From Trichostrongylus colubriformis (taxonomy: Eukaryota; Nematoda; Chromadorea; Rhabditida; Trichostrongylidae): DNA of 64,000 bases. The notes beneath the pieces are model-generated. The model ran no database searches. It was not told where the DNA came from and saw nothing but the letters and a program-made list of their open reading frames with translations. The position numbers and the translations under genes are program-made. Positions within the stretch are counted from its first letter, which is position 1, and each line of letters begins with the position of its first letter. The DNA lies in assembly GCA_963978905.1 (NCBI GenBank), contig OZ022257.1, forward strand, positions 43,472,203 to 43,536,202, in the 5' to 3' direction. Below are positions 36,741 to 49,619 of this stretch, piece by piece.

Positions 36741-37326
36741 ACGACAGGTTCTCAACTTGTTCCAAAAGTGATCTCGCAGGAGGCTCTTCAGAAACTCTTG
36801 ATCGGAGTACGAGTTTAATTACTGCAAATTAAGAAGTCCCGTATCCCCCCCGTATCCTTTTAACCCATTCGCCAAATTGACTGGCCTTTTAATGATCGTC
36901 AGGTTGGTATAGTGGCAAAATATGTAAACGTCCGAGCTACATGACAAATTTTTAAGAGTCCCCTGAGGATTACTTGTGAAATAAATAGGGGAGGATTCAA
37001 AATTCTTCGTGGGCGGTTAAGCAGCCGCTTGCTAACACGCAGTCAGCTAGTGCATAACTGTTTTGCTTGAACACCCTTACTTAAGCTCCTCTTTGGAGCT
37101 CCAAAACACCCAATACCTCCTATCGTGCTCATGATTTAGTTTGCTCGACGCATATCTCAGACTTTTTTCAGCTAGACATAATCGACAATACAACACAGTC
37201 AAGCCCTGGAAGAGAGAATGACATATCGAACTTTGTTGACACGAAGGTGACTGACCATATTTTTCAAAATACTCTAAAAACATTCGCACCCCAACAACTC
37301 ATTCGAGAAAGTGAGATTTAGCTTGA
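36741..37326. other. No gene recognised
   Basis: No frame of note, apart from possible continuation exons of the secreted peptide candidate. Confidence 0.35.
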
Positions 37327-37636
37327 AGGAATCGTCCATGGAGAAATGAGTTTTTCTGTTTCCCATATACATATTTATGTTCTACTTGCCTAATGTGGGG
37401 CAAAGTTTTACCCAAAAAATGTGAATCCGGATGAGATACGGTACCATAAAGTCTCGGTCGGGTGGGCGGGGCCCCCGAGCAAGTGCCCACTCGTTTCCCC
37501 GGCCGGGAATCTGGGGAGCTGTATCTCAGCAGAAACCTCACTTTTTCGCGTTAAACTTTGCATGCGGGACTTATTAGGCAAATACAATATAAATATATGG
37601 ACAACAGAAAAACTCATTTTCCGTGGACTATTCCTT
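37327..37636. mobile_element. Palindromic MITE, 310 bp
   Basis: The two halves are imperfect reverse complements over most of their length. The outer ends are AAGGAATCGTCCATGGAG and the complement of CCGTGGACTATTCCTT, and the inner landmarks ATGAGTTTTTCTGT and GCAAAGTTTTA are paired with the other arm. A related copy is at 44480-44833. It has no coding capacity. Confidence 0.85.
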
Positions 37637-37656
37637 GAATGAGCGCACCATTTCAG

Positions 37657-37943
37657 CACAACTACTTCGCATTATTGTGGAGTCAATGAATGCTTTTGCT
37701 AGGGAGTATTTTAGATTGGAGACAAGCTTGAAAAACAGGACACTTAGATGCTGTGGTTGTGCTGCCCGCGTTCATCTACTGGGGGAAGACTCGTCGTTTA
37801 TCCTGCTCTTTTTCTATAAGGTTTTGGTGGAATAATTCAAAGCAAATAAGCAGTTGTTTACCCGTTTTGCCCGTTTTTTGTGTGCAGGAAAGGTATCGGA
37901 ACTTGAAAGCGCAGCTTATTCTGAGCGTGTGAAGAATCAATAA
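37657..37943 (+). CDS. Possible small gene, two exons, unrecognised
   Basis: The acceptor CATTTCAG at 37656 opens a frame (LLRIIVESMNAFAREYFRLE) that ends at a possible donor, AAG/GTTTTG, near 37815. A strong acceptor (TTTTTTGTGTGCAG) at 37887 starts a last exon that can be read in two frames (ending NLKAQLILSV or SAAYSERVKNQ), with AATAAA just after. The first block has the helical pattern of histone-fold proteins, but I would not assign it. The MITE at 37327-37636 sits just upstream, as in an intron. Confidence 0.28.
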
Positions 37944-38447
37944 AGCAGAAAGTAGCTACAGGCTGAGTGTGACCGAGAATGTGACGTCCGTTACTGCGGC
38001 TCTTACCCATAGCCTTAGCCAAGTGTACTCGGCCATCCCATCATGCGCAATACTGTAGGCTCATGATTAGGAGCATTAGATGCGCCACTGCCAGACTCGC
38101 CTCATTGCTCTCCTTCATTTACAACATACATGACTTTCCAACTTCTGAATATCCATTTCACTCATCGTGGGAGGGTCAAGTATGGTTCCAAATCTCCTGA
38201 TAGTGGATGTCGTATCTTTCCAATCTTTAGAAAAAATTTTCATGTGCAAGACGTTTCCGTAGTGATAAGCACTCTACCCCACCCCACCCCCTCATCCCTA
38301 CAACTCCTATCATTTACATAAGCCTTAACTAAAATGCACATGGCGTTTTTGTTCAAGTGTGGGACATTTGTGAGTGGTGAAACAAAACAATATTCGCGTC
38401 ATAAGACGTGAGTCGCATCTCTTTACTTCCTTCCCGACCCATATTAA

Positions 38448-39080
38448 CACGTTGGCGACCGCGCGTTTTTCGCGTGTCTGCCACGTGAGACATCGCGCAC
38501 TCGCCTTGCCGGGGATTGCGTCCCAGCATTGGGATTTTTGATATTATTTGATATTACCTTTACAAACACGCTGAATTTCACGCGTACTTTGAGCGCACAT
38601 ACAAAGTAGTAAGCGCTGCGAAACTTTAGATACCCATTGAGAGCTTGAATAAGAGATCACTGCATGGTAGTGTTGGGAACTTCTTAACCAAGCGATGGGC
38701 ATGTTAAAAAGTAGTCGACATCTCGCGAGTATAAATATCTTGACTAAGAATTGAATGGCAACAAATCCCCTAACTGACTATGGATCCCTGCAACGACTTC
38801 ACAGAGCTGAATGCTAGTTTTAACGATCTGTTGATCGACAGCGATGATAACATACCTGTGCTGGATGAGGATACAAAGCATGAAAAAAGAGCTTGTTGAA
38901 AAGATGTAAGTGAACCATGTTAACCCGAGATACCCTTGTGCATGTTGATCATTATTAAGTATTTGTAGTCAAATCAGTTGAAAAGAGGAATTTTCTGTGC
39001 TGCATCCTACCATTGGGACGCATTGTCCCACGCGGCAGAAAACGTGCGTCCCAGCATTGGGACGCAATGTTGCCAACGTG
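38448..39080 (+). mobile_element. piggyBac-like remnant, internally deleted
   Basis: The left end is TTAA/CACGTTGGCGACC and the right end is the inverted GGCAACATTGCGT..CCAACGTG followed by TTAC (decayed TTAA). The target-site preference and the CACGTTGG ends fit piggyBac elements. The subterminal motif GCGTCCCAGCATTGGGA is present near both ends. At 633 bp it is far shorter than an autonomous element. Confidence 0.8.
38780..38899 (+). pseudogene. N-terminal stub of piggyBac-like transposase
   Basis: A 39-codon frame starts MDPCNDFTELNASFNDLL and is strongly acidic (DSDDNIPVLDEDT), as piggyBac transposase N-termini usually are. It stops at 38897 just before a GTAAGT donor, and everything after it, including the catalytic domain, is deleted. 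Confidence 0.6.
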
Positions 39081-42000
39081 TTACCCTATTAATTACATAG
39101 GAATGTTTACATCTGTGGTTCTCAAGTGATTATAAGAGCGGTCACATAGTCCTTCAAAAAATTCACCCTTTGTTGTTCCTCTAACGCACTGGTATTCCTT
39201 TTTTGAAGAAAGTCTCGTCTTTCTTTGGGTATATTTTTTCTCTTCAAAAAATTTGTTGATATGTCGGTAACATCTGTCACTCACTGCATAATGCAACGCC
39301 TGACCTTGCATCGTGGTGACCTATTCCGAGGTCGCACAAGGTGAGAGGAAAAGCGCATGACCATTTAACAAGCCACCACAGGACTAATGATGTTTTTTCC
39401 GCTCACGCGTTGATGGCAAGTGTCGATGGGTGAGTATTCCATTTATGGAATAAAATAGGTGTGGAGAAATCGGCTATCTATCCGTTTCCAGTAGTTTTTT
39501 CTTCTGATTCAAATGATATTACCCATATGGAATAGGTTAGCAGATTACATACTTCCATGTGCATCGAAATGCCTTCTGAATAAAAAACCATCCCATACAA
39601 TCGAGCACAAGTTTGCCATTGTCCAATACTGTAAGCGTGAGATTGGCCTCTGCCATGTGAGATTATTAGTCTTTTTAGAAATACGTTGGGAATGGATAAG
39701 ACAGAAGGGCAACACAAGGCTTTTCATGAAAATGTTGGGCGCTCGTGGTTCTGGTTCCGCTTATGTTTGTTATCAAATTATCCCCTTCGCGTTGAGTGAG
39801 ATTAAGACAAATTAATTGGTGAAACCGTAAGAATGTTCCTTTCCTTGTTACCGTCCGGAGAGCAATACTACACTCTCATTATGAATACAGTACAAGTAGT
39901 CCCTTCGCCTTGTAATTCCGAATTACCACTTAATGTTATATGTAGAAATAATCAATTCATTTACCTTTGGCAGGCCTACGGGAGCGCAAGTTTAAATATC
40001 GACATATATTTTATCAAGTGTAAAACGATATATGTACCGTTGTTGTGTTTCAGTCTATCCCAGGCACTCAAAGAATATTCTTAGCTACGGAAGGAGTGGT
40101 GTCTTAGGAAATCAATGGATCCGTTAGGGGTCGAGAAAAAGAGGAATGATCGTTTTGATATGAACTTTGGAGGTCCTTTATCTTTATCTTAATCTTTATA
40201 GAAACCCGAATTTAAAAGAGCGACGTTCTGGTCTGTATTCGCATCTCCCGCGCATCTCTTAGAAGTGCAACATTACTTTCACGCTATAGAAATGTCGTGT
40301 TGTCTCGTGGGGTGTATTTCATTCATCCATGATGATGTGAAATTAGTGGAACAGCAAACAACAGCAATCAAGTGAAAAAATGAAAGGGAGAGTAAGCGAT
40401 AGAGTGGGAAAGAAGATGTTCGTGATAAGAAAAATTCACTGAATTTACACTGGGCTGCTAAGCAAGATGTGTGTATTCAATTTGTGCCACACCGGTGAGA
40501 CCTACCAAAACGCTTGCATCAACCTAACGAGCTGCAAGCGTTACGGTAAGTCTCACCATGGGTCGAAATTGCTATCCTTCGGTGTCTTTAAATCACATAT
40601 ATGAAGTAACATATCTTGCCGGCCAATACAATGGGTTGTCCTTATTGCTGTTCAAACACGATGGAGATGTTACAGTAGATCTAATTCGGTTTGACAGCAG
40701 ATAACAGAGATGACGGAAAATAAGCGATTGCGGATAAGAGGTTATTGCTGCCATGCTTTCATTGCAGATAGTACATTTGCTGGCAGTGCTGGCCAAAGCA
40801 GTGCGCGATTTCTGATGCCTTGATGGCTCCATTCTTGCAATGGGTGACTGAAACGGCTTTTTGTCGGAATGAAAGTCCCGCTAACGGTCCTTTAATGATA
40901 CGAATATAAGCTGCATTCGCTTGCTTACAACGAATTGTAAGCATATTTGATTACTATCTGTCGTTTACATTCTTACAATATTTCTATAATATGGGTGCCC
41001 GATTTTAACTCGCTGACGGAACTTCTCAAAGTGTCGGCCGACGAACTGGGCGTCCGAGGGGTCACGGCCACGATGATTATAGAAGTAAACACGCGACAGT
41101 CACCTCTCCAGGGAGGCAGAGTGAGAAGCAATCAACATTTGCAATCAACAATCAGCAGTTAACACCTAAATTTGCACTTCAGCCCGCCCGCCGACCGCTG
41201 TTCATATATTGCTCGACAAAAATTTGGAGTTGTCTCCTTTCAATTTTCGTTTTCTACTTTGCGACAAAGCCGCTAGCCAGCCCAGCCCTCCCCTTTCGCA
41301 CCTTTTGAGAATGAAGGGCGGGAGAGGGACTCATTCCTCGAGTTTTCGACCGATTCATTCCGTTTTTGCCTTGCTTTCGTGTTATTGAATACTACGACCG
41401 TCACATTTGACGATATTCGCATATTCAGCCCGAATTACCCCTACCACAGCCTTCAAGAGGAATTCTAATCATGGAATTCTCGTAAACTTCCTTTAACTTC
41501 GAAGAGAATTGATATCAATACCATCCCTACTGTCATCTATTGACCCTCTACTCATAGTTTTTTTTACAATCCCGTCACTGTTTGTATAAGAAGCATGTGT
41601 GCCATGTGTTCGCTGGAAGTCTTATATCACTATTTGATCTTGTGCCCACACAGACCTGCTACAGTCACATGAGGCAAATGCCCTCATAACAGTCGGCACC
41701 GATTTTAAAGTACAAATTGTAGGATCCATTTGTGTGACAGGCACTCTGTGCTCACTATGTGTTTGTATGTGGGTATGTGTGTGTATGTTCGTTTGTTCAT
41801 GGAAGTGCACTATCCAGCAATGTGTGAACAGACCAATGACCAAAAGTCGTCCGACTTCAACTACAACAATATTACATACAAAAAGGAGAAGAGAGAAAGA
41901 GATGTGAAGAGATATTATAAGATAAAGAATCTTTTTAGAATCTTTTAAGAACGATGAGGACCCTGGGAGAACTCGGGGAATCCGGAGAACTGTTCCTCAG

Positions 42001-42569
42001 TTCTACCCAGCCTATTTATAAGGTTCTGGGGGGGGGGAGGAGCCTTGCCGTGAAACACCCTTGCTCTCTAGGTCATACCCCAAGGAAGTTCAGCCGTTAC
42101 TGCAACAAAATCCTGTGGATATGTCCGGAGACGTCTGCCCCTCTTTCAACGTCAACCGCGAATTAATACTTTATATACTTTATTTATTTATATATAAACA
42201 TGTCGGACCCTTATTCCCTAAACAGGTTTGGTCATAGCGGTAGCAGAACTAGTAAGTTGGTAGCGCTCATGACCCGAATGCGCGATACCTAAGGAAATAT
42301 TCCACGAAAATAACTGCACAAACGTTTCACGCTCGATGCTAATCCGAAATTGTTCAAGTTCTTTCAAGAAACTGTTCATTTCTTTCACTTCAAGCAATAT
42401 GTCTGGTTACAAAGTCAGTAAACAAACTACATGGTAAAGTTTTGTGACATCCGTTGAACATTACCAATGGAGTAGGAAGGTAATGTAAGATACCTTCGAA
42501 TATACCTCTCGTCAAATCTGAGAAGGGCATTCGGTAGCAAGTAAGAAACCGGTAATTGCTTTGTCCCAA

Positions 42570-42620
42570 GATCATGACTTGTCTCTCGCCCAGAGATCAT
42601 GACTTTGTCTCTCGCCCAGA
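42570..42620. repeat. Two-copy 25-26 bp tandem duplication
   Basis: GATCATGACTTGTCTCTCGC begins the first copy at 42570. The second starts at 42595 and carries one extra T. Confidence 0.95.
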
Positions 42621-43120
42621 GATCCAAAAGTTCACACTGAAGACCATACTTATTCACTCCACGAATGAATCGACCACTTCCAGGACAACTACGACTTTCC
42701 TCGAATTAAGCTCTTGGAGAGAAGTGAGCAAAGGAGGTCTATGAGGATCAAAAATGGAACAAGATACCCTAGACGTCCAACTAGACGTCTAAATGTATGA
42801 GGTGGCGCGAGATGAACCCTCTCAATTCGGACAGCAACATTTTTGCAATTGCTTCGAATCCAATTGTGTAGTTAGTAAACGTTTTTGACAAGGTTCACTT
42901 TGAACATGAACAGAATCAAGATTATTTTATATCAACAGCGAAATTTCTTTGCCTATTTTCACGACAGCAACTTTTTGGTGTTAGCGATACTGGAGTGAGA
43001 AATGTACTCAGCTACTGGGAGCATCTGCATAATATTCGAGTTGCATACCGCATCTGCGTCCGACCAGGTCAACTAACAGCATGCAACTACTACTTTGCAT
43101 GTCACTCTCACGGATCTCAC

Positions 43121-43167
43121 GGTATCAGGTGATCGGTTTCACTCTGTGGTATCAATCACCTGATACC
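43121..43167. repeat. Perfect 13-bp inverted repeat
   Basis: GGTATCAGGTGAT at 43121-43133 pairs with ATCACCTGATACC at 43155-43167 across a 21-nt loop. Confidence 0.85.
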
Positions 43168-44479
43168 AACTCGTCTGGGAAGATGAAACTCTAACTTGTA
43201 AATCGGCTGGCCCGGAAGACATTCTGTATATGTAGGCCAAATGAATTAAAGAAATGAGCCCCACTACAATTCTCAGTGGAACTAGAATGGGCGACGTACC
43301 CCGCAGAAGGGATTGATTCACAATAATAATTTTACTCTTAATGGCTCTCATAAATAGTTCATAACTTGGCCATTCATTTGGTCTAGTTTATCACTTTCTT
43401 TCTTAGAAGAACGATTGTTTGCAGATCTAGGTTTAAAGGTTGAAACCTCCCAACCCAACCTGTCTTAGTTATCGCAAAGGAACGAAATAGGCTCACAACG
43501 AAATGGTCAAGTAGCACTTGGGCTGTAATTACAATAGAGTGCAGTGAGCGTTATCCCAAACATACATAGTCATTCCAGTCAGCCAACAGTCAGTTTTTTT
43601 ATCGTCTCATATCCCTTTTAATCAGATGGTATCAAGATCGTACTCTCACCCTTGATGTTTTTCTGCTCTACAATGAAGGATGTTCAATTTTTGATATGTG
43701 AGAATGGAGCCGACTTTCAGGCCTGCGAAGAGGTAGGTCAAGTTAACGAAAATTGACCAAACAGGCAAATAATTAAAACATTATAATCCACTTTAGATGA
43801 ACAAACCATTCATGTGTCCCGCACTTTACCCCGACCTCTTCTGAGTTCCACCAACTGATTGAACGAGAACTCGTTCGTTCTTTTCTATAATCTTGTTTTC
43901 GAAAGTACTCACGTTTATTCAAAATAATAATTTTTCCCTCCCAATTTCTTGTTCAGCATTGCTTTATAAAGGATTCGAGAGGACGCTATCAAAAAATTTT
44001 TGAACACGAAGTCAAGGAATCCGGCCAATGACGTTTTCCCGTCTCTACTCATTATCCCTTCTTACATTCCACCATTCTTGCAGCGGAATGGCTGAAGAAC
44101 TTTCCGTGACTTGTCGAATCACCGAGTTGTTGCGGAAAAACCGTACTTTGAATAAGAGCGACGCGATTTTTCAAGCAGCCAACTGGTAGAAATGCAGAGG
44201 AGTCAGGATAAGTACAAAAAAAATATAGGATTGATTGATTTCTCGAAGCGATGCGTTGTTTTGTCGACTAGACCAACGACTTCGTAAGCCTTAAAATACG
44301 TGGGCACCGTTATGGCGGACGTATAAAATGAACATGCGATTTTGTAGAGCAGAAAAACCACTTCCGAGCCATGTATAAAAATTACAAATTTGTGATTTCA
44401 CAGAAAATTTCCCTCTGAAAGAAGTGAGACTACTGATGCAATGACCCTATATGTACGTTGCACTCACTTAATAATAGTC

Positions 44480-44833
44480 GCATGCAAAGTTTCACCCAAA
44501 AAAGTGAGAAACCGGCAAAGATGCAGCTTTCAGTGTGGCTGTCGAAGGGCGCCTCCAAATAAGTGCCCCGTCTCTCATTTGCACTGTTGGAGACGGGGGT
44601 AGGGAATGTTTACGTGACTTTCTAACCTTTATGCGCATTCGACCGCGGAGGACGACGGGGCGGGACACTTACTCTGAGGCCCCCTCTCTCTCCTCTTCCA
44701 CCACATTGAGGACACGTATTTTAGGCGGATTCTCCCTTTTCACGTGAATCGCATACGCATATGGCCCTTATTAAGCAAGTACAACTTTATGGGCAACGGA
44801 GAAACGATTTTTCCGTGCACGATTTCTCCACGA
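44480..44833. mobile_element. MITE related to the 37.3-kb palindromic element
   Basis: GCAAAGTTTCACCCAAAAAA near 44484 and CCCTTATTAAGCAAGTACAA near 44764 match the corresponding inner parts of the element at 37327-37636 in the same order. The right end CGGAGAAACGATTTTTCCGTG is a variant of that element's terminus. The left arm is shortened. Confidence 0.6.
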
Positions 44834-45695
44834 ATTTCAATTCGGCGCCCTGCACAAGCCTAACTAATTTTGATAGTTGGTACGTTTTTTCCCGCGTAGA
44901 GAGATTGACCCACTAGTTGGCCGACATGAGCACGGCGACCGAACAAAGTACTACCCAGGGAGCATGAGTCGAGAAATCCCTTGCATAGAGCCGCTGGAGA
45001 AGATGTCGAAAGAACAGAGGCATCGATAAGTTGAGCAGTGCTTTTTCAAGACAAGTATGAGTAGCGCGCGTATTTTATAGAAACGGCGAATGCGGCAGAA
45101 TGTATTACTCTTTCACAAATGTGACTTGCTCGCACACATATTTATGATATTTGTGAATATGCATCCTTCGACTACTGTTCAATAACCGAACATTGCTACA
45201 GCTATGTGTCCAAGAAGTCCACTGGACTGAAGAGGTACTCTAATTCACGGCATATGCAAGCATGAGATTGATGAGCAAGATATTTTCCTTGAATTTCTGC
45301 ATTCTATGATTGAAGTACCTACTGATCTGGTGAGCGTACGAAGCACTTCAAAGTTCACTCAAAAAAAAGTCTTTCAGTTGCCAAATCGCGGAGTCGTATC
45401 ATAGATCATTTAAAACAATGACACGGTTGTCGAAAGATTACAAAACATGCAAACAAATCTCTTAAAAGAAATTTACACTCCCGCTACACTCAAGCGCCAA
45501 TCCCAAGCAGAATGAGGCAGCGCGAACTAATCCTATCTCCTTTCGTGCCCTGGGGTAGGAGGATTGTACAAAATGATCGGCAAGACCCAGGAAATGATTG
45601 AAGGCACACTTCGCGATAATCTGATGGGTCGAACAAAATGTAGATTAGATGACGGAATCAATAGGAGTGAACTTAAAAGAGGATATGTTGATATC

Positions 45696-46605
45696 CGGGG
45701 CACTCCGGGAGTCGAGGATTCCTCGACAGGGGGTCGCACTTGACCGGCCAAGAGGGGGGGTCGCATCTGTAGCTAAGAGATAATTTAATGGGAATTTCCT
45801 CTAGCCCATCGTACAGTCGATATCTGCCCCTCATACACGAGAAGAGTCACCGCTACCTCGCTGGCTGAATCGCAAATGGGTGTAGGCCATTTTGAAAAGG
45901 TGGCCGCCATTATTTATGGGTGCGTTACGCGTTTAGCACTCACCATCGCACTGCCATGATGACACACACCTCATCGTTATGGAAGGGCCTATCTACTAGC
46001 GGATAGAACCAAGATACTCACATTACCGCAAACTATACCTTTATGTTAATGCATTGCTACCATAGAGTTCATTGATGCATGCAAGAACGACATGTCCGTA
46101 TCCATCTAGGAGAAGAAAATACACTATTATTTTAGGCTATACCACTCATACTATCAACGCAGTCTAACGAAGACAAGAAATCCAGCAAAGTCTGCTTGTT
46201 GTTCACGTTGTTGAATTGTTATAATTTTGTTGCAGTGGTGCATGTAAATGGTTAAATGCACATTGTTTAAATAAAAATCAAAGCCTTATAAAATCATAAA
46301 AATCAAAGTCTCTATCAACATTATCATCATCACGAAAAGCACCAGAAGAAAAGATCATTGCTTTCGCTGTTTGATGATCCTCTTTCGATAGTCGTATGAC
46401 GTGTGCATCTGGTCTGCTACTGAGCTTATGCGAGATCATAAAGTGCTGGGCAGATAGCTCCACAAGATCTTGTGCAGCACCTGAAATCCTGCGCTTCAAT
46501 TGTCATTGAAGAGACATGTAGTGGAAAAAAGCCTGAAATAACTCTCTCCCACATGCTTCATGAAGCTGTCGGAACTTCAAACGTTGACGGCATGTGAGCC
46601 GAAAG
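45696..46605 (-). mobile_element. Family Z, copy 2, interrupted by another Z copy
   Basis: It starts with the CGGGGCACTCCGGGAGTCGA terminus and runs, as the reverse complement, through the sequence found at 55496-57656 of Z copy 4 (without that copy's mariner). It stops exactly after GCCGAAAG at 46605, where the CAGGG end of the next Z element begins. The empty TA site of the mariner in copy 4 is at 46152-46153 here. Confidence 0.82.
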
Positions 46606-49600
46606 CAGGGCACTCCCAGGTGCCGAGGAAAATGGCCGCTTCAATGCGACCCCCCCCCTCTTCGGGTCCTCGAATGCGACCCCCCTTTTCTAATCTACAG
46701 CTCCGTAAGGTTCTATGGTCTCTTTGCTAGGTGTTTTATTGCTATTTTTGTGTGTTTGCACTGATTGCCCACTGCAAATAAATCTTTTTAAGTTTTTTAT
46801 TTTTTCATTCTTCATGTCTGGTCTTCTAAACCAGCCGATAGTCAGAAAAACGAAGTCATTCAACAAAAAACACATTTTAATCAATATGTGTGATACGTTG
46901 TGGCTTCTTTTCCGAACAGCTTTTCCACTTCACTCGACGTGCGGATGCGCGCTCCTGGAAAAAATACACATGCATTTATACTACTGAGCTTCAATGAGAA
47001 TAACGAAACGAAAAACTGAATTCAAATAAAAAGCAGGTAATATCCATCACAAAATCTGAAAGGAAATCATAAAACCTCTTTTCCGATCAGTATTCAGCCA
47101 CACTCGACGTGCGAAGGCGACACTCCTGAAAAGAGCGCTTAAAAGAAACTTAAACAATACTCAAAAATAATACAGCACATAAACAAAACGAGAAACTCAG
47201 AAAAGCAGGTGATACATCACAAAATCTAAAGAAAGAATAACAAACCCTTCTCCACAAACAATTTCCAGTTCAATCCACGTGCGAGCGACGATTCTGAAAA
47301 AAAAGCACATAAAGGAAACATTAAAAGAAACACTCAAATGTAAAACAGCACGTAAACAAAGCGAAAAACCAAAATCAAATGAAAAGCAGATAATATACAT
47401 CCAAAATCTAAAAAAAGAATAACAAACCCTTCTTTCCAAACAGTTTTCAATTCAATCCACGTACGAGCGACGATCCTGAAAAAAAGCACATAAAAGAAAC
47501 ATAAAAACACGCAAACATGTAACTTCACATAAATAATACGACTAACTATGAAAAACAGTCAACATACATAGCAAAATCTGAAAAAAAGCAACATACCTTG
47601 CTACGGCTCGCGTATGGATTTCGACGGCAATGCAAACCTGAAAAAAGGACATGAAATGAGCATTAAAAACATTGAAACATAAAGTACAACGAGTCAATAT
47701 ACATAGCAAAATCTGAAAAAAAGCAACATACTTCGCTGCGGGCGGCGTTTGGATTTCGACGATCAAGCACACCTGAAAAAAGGACATGAAATGAGCATTA
47801 AAAACATTGAAACATAAGGTACAACGTAAACAATACGACTAACTATGGAAAACAGTCAGTATACATAGCAAAATCTGAAAAAAGCAACATACCTCGCTGC
47901 GGGCGGCGTTTGGATTTCGACGATCAAGCACACCTGAAAAAAGGACATGAAATGAGCATAAAAAATATTCTAACACAAGATATCACGTAACCAATATGAA
48001 GAACTGGTTTCAAATAGAAAAACAACAGAGAGAATACCAACTAGAGAATCAAAAACGTGAAAATCGCGGTAACATTCGAAACGCAGAGCAGGGCTGCGGT
48101 CGCGTCGCGGCGTGCGAGTGGAGCGCGCTAATCGACAAAAATGGCTGAAAATCGCGAAAGTAGACCTTGTTTGAACGATCATAACTTTCCTCATTTTCTA
48201 TCATTTGGGACCCAGGTGGTTTTTTTGAAAGAACTAGGTTTGCTCTTTCTAAAGACTATTTTAGTTGCTTCAAATGTTCAAAAATGAGAGAGAAATGCGA
48301 GTCGAGGGTTAGTCGAGGAAAATGAAAATTGCATGCGGGTTTTTTGACTTCTAACAGTTATAACATTTTTCGTGCTGAATGTTTTGCAACCACAGTCGTT
48401 TTTCTGAAACTAGAGACTTTGCTCTTTCCAACGCGCTTTCAAACTCTTTTGTACGTTGCTTAGATCTTGAGCAATGTGAGTCGAGGAAATGTCGAGGAAA
48501 ATTTTTTTGCCATCAAGAGCGTGATAGCGTCACACAGAGAGCGTTCAAAACCTCCTCAAAAGCAGCCCCATACTTTCTGAACAATTTTCATTGCAGCAGT
48601 GCAGTGAAACCAACACCTTAGCGTTCTCGGTTCTTGCTCTGGGTATGCGCCATGCCTCCTACTTTCGCAGTAGATGTGATTGGAAGGGCAGTAGATGTAA
48701 CTAGAAGGGTGGTTGGCCTAGTAAGATGATCTCGTGCGGCTATCAGATAGGACATACATTCGTGGCTTCCGTTTAGGGATCCGCCATGCACTGGTCTCCT
48801 GCTACAAGTTGCAGATAACATTGAAAGGATGTTCCACGGTGCGAGTGATCAGTGAACGCCCTTTGAATGCTCAATGTTCTAGTGAACAGTGAATACATCA
48901 GTGCCCTTCCCCGTGAACGGAGCAGCTGCAGTCCTCCTCTCTTCTTTCACCTTTTTTTCGTCGATGTGGATGCGCTGGTAGCGCGTTGCATTGTCCCTGT
49001 ACTTATGAATTCAATACTATATCTTACTGCAATTCTTATTGGGCCCTTACGGGTCCTTCTCTAGATGAAAGGAGCTATTGCAGTGGTGAAAATCTCAGGG
49101 CTCGTTTACAGGTAATAGAAGCGCCTCCCATTGCAGTTCAGCCGTGTGTGACAGAAGAAAGCAAGCATGTGTGACCTTCGTAGAGACAAGAACGGCATTC
49201 GTTTTTATTAAACGCTGCTCGACAACGGATACGCATTAAGGATTCCTCACGTGGTTATTCAGGTAAAATAATATTCACTATTAATAATTTTGGGAAGTAA
49301 TTTCCTTGTATGTAGTCCATCAAGTCTGTTCTTGTCATCCCCGCCAGCAGTGCCGATCCCGAACCCAGTTTTTCAACAGCCAATATGCTCACAAGAGGTG
49401 AAAGGAGCAGCTTAGGAACTGAAACCTTGGATAGCCTGATGACGTCAGCTTTACCAACATTTGGCGCTTCATACAGTTTACCTTAAAACTGTTAGTTCTT
49501 ATCTCCATATCAGAGATCTATTGCAGAGTCCAACGCGATGGACCTAGTGTACTTACCGTTACGCCCAAAACTCTGGCTATGCAGTGGCTTAATCCACTTC

Positions 49601-49619
49601 CTGATCTAGGACTTTCGGC
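46606..49619 (+). mobile_element. Family Z, copy 3 (left part), inserted in copy 2
   Basis: The left terminus CAGGGCACTCCCAGGTGCCG is at 46606. The copy then follows the order of copy 4: module array, a transition at 48000-48620, the segment at 48630-48890, a diverged segment near 48900-49060, and the stretch matching 55200-55495. It ends at CTTTCGGC (49612-49619), where another Z end is inserted. Its own right half is absent. Confidence 0.82.
46900..47933 (-). repeat. Micro-exon-like tandem array in Z copy 3
   Basis: Read on the minus strand, seven modules recur every 130-180 nt: 47933-47893, 47772-47732 and 47637-47597 (each 41 nt, type A with ATCGTCGAAATCCA or a variant), 47475-47428 and 47293-47246 (48 nt, type B, ATCGTCGCTCG..TGGATTGAA), 47125-47076 (50 nt, type C), and a terminal module from 46954 with a stop. 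Each is preceded by TTTTTTCAG or TTTTCAG and followed by GTATGTTGC, GTTTGTT or GTTTTATG. Every type contains the core TCGTCG or a close variant, so the modules are diverged duplicates of one ancestor. Confidence 0.85.

Larger units (their letters stand above)
39081..45695. other. Long region without a supported gene
   Basis: Apart from the small repeats listed separately, nothing is assignable. Protein-like but unplaced stretches include 40990-41130 plus (SADELGVRGVTATMIIEV), 40593-40944 minus, and about 44905-45024 plus (YYPGSMSREIPCIEPLEKM). A 10-G run is at 42028-42037. Confidence 0.35.

Noticed and set aside
40593..40944. Zinc-finger-like minus frames (CTICNESM)
   Set aside because: Two overlapping frames with one Cys pair and no His/Cys partner at zinc-finger spacing.
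47334..47528. Open frames reading ARTWIELE in the Z arrays as ordinary single-exon genes
   Set aside because: The frames run straight through the intron-like spacers. Only the splice-flanked modules are conserved between copies.
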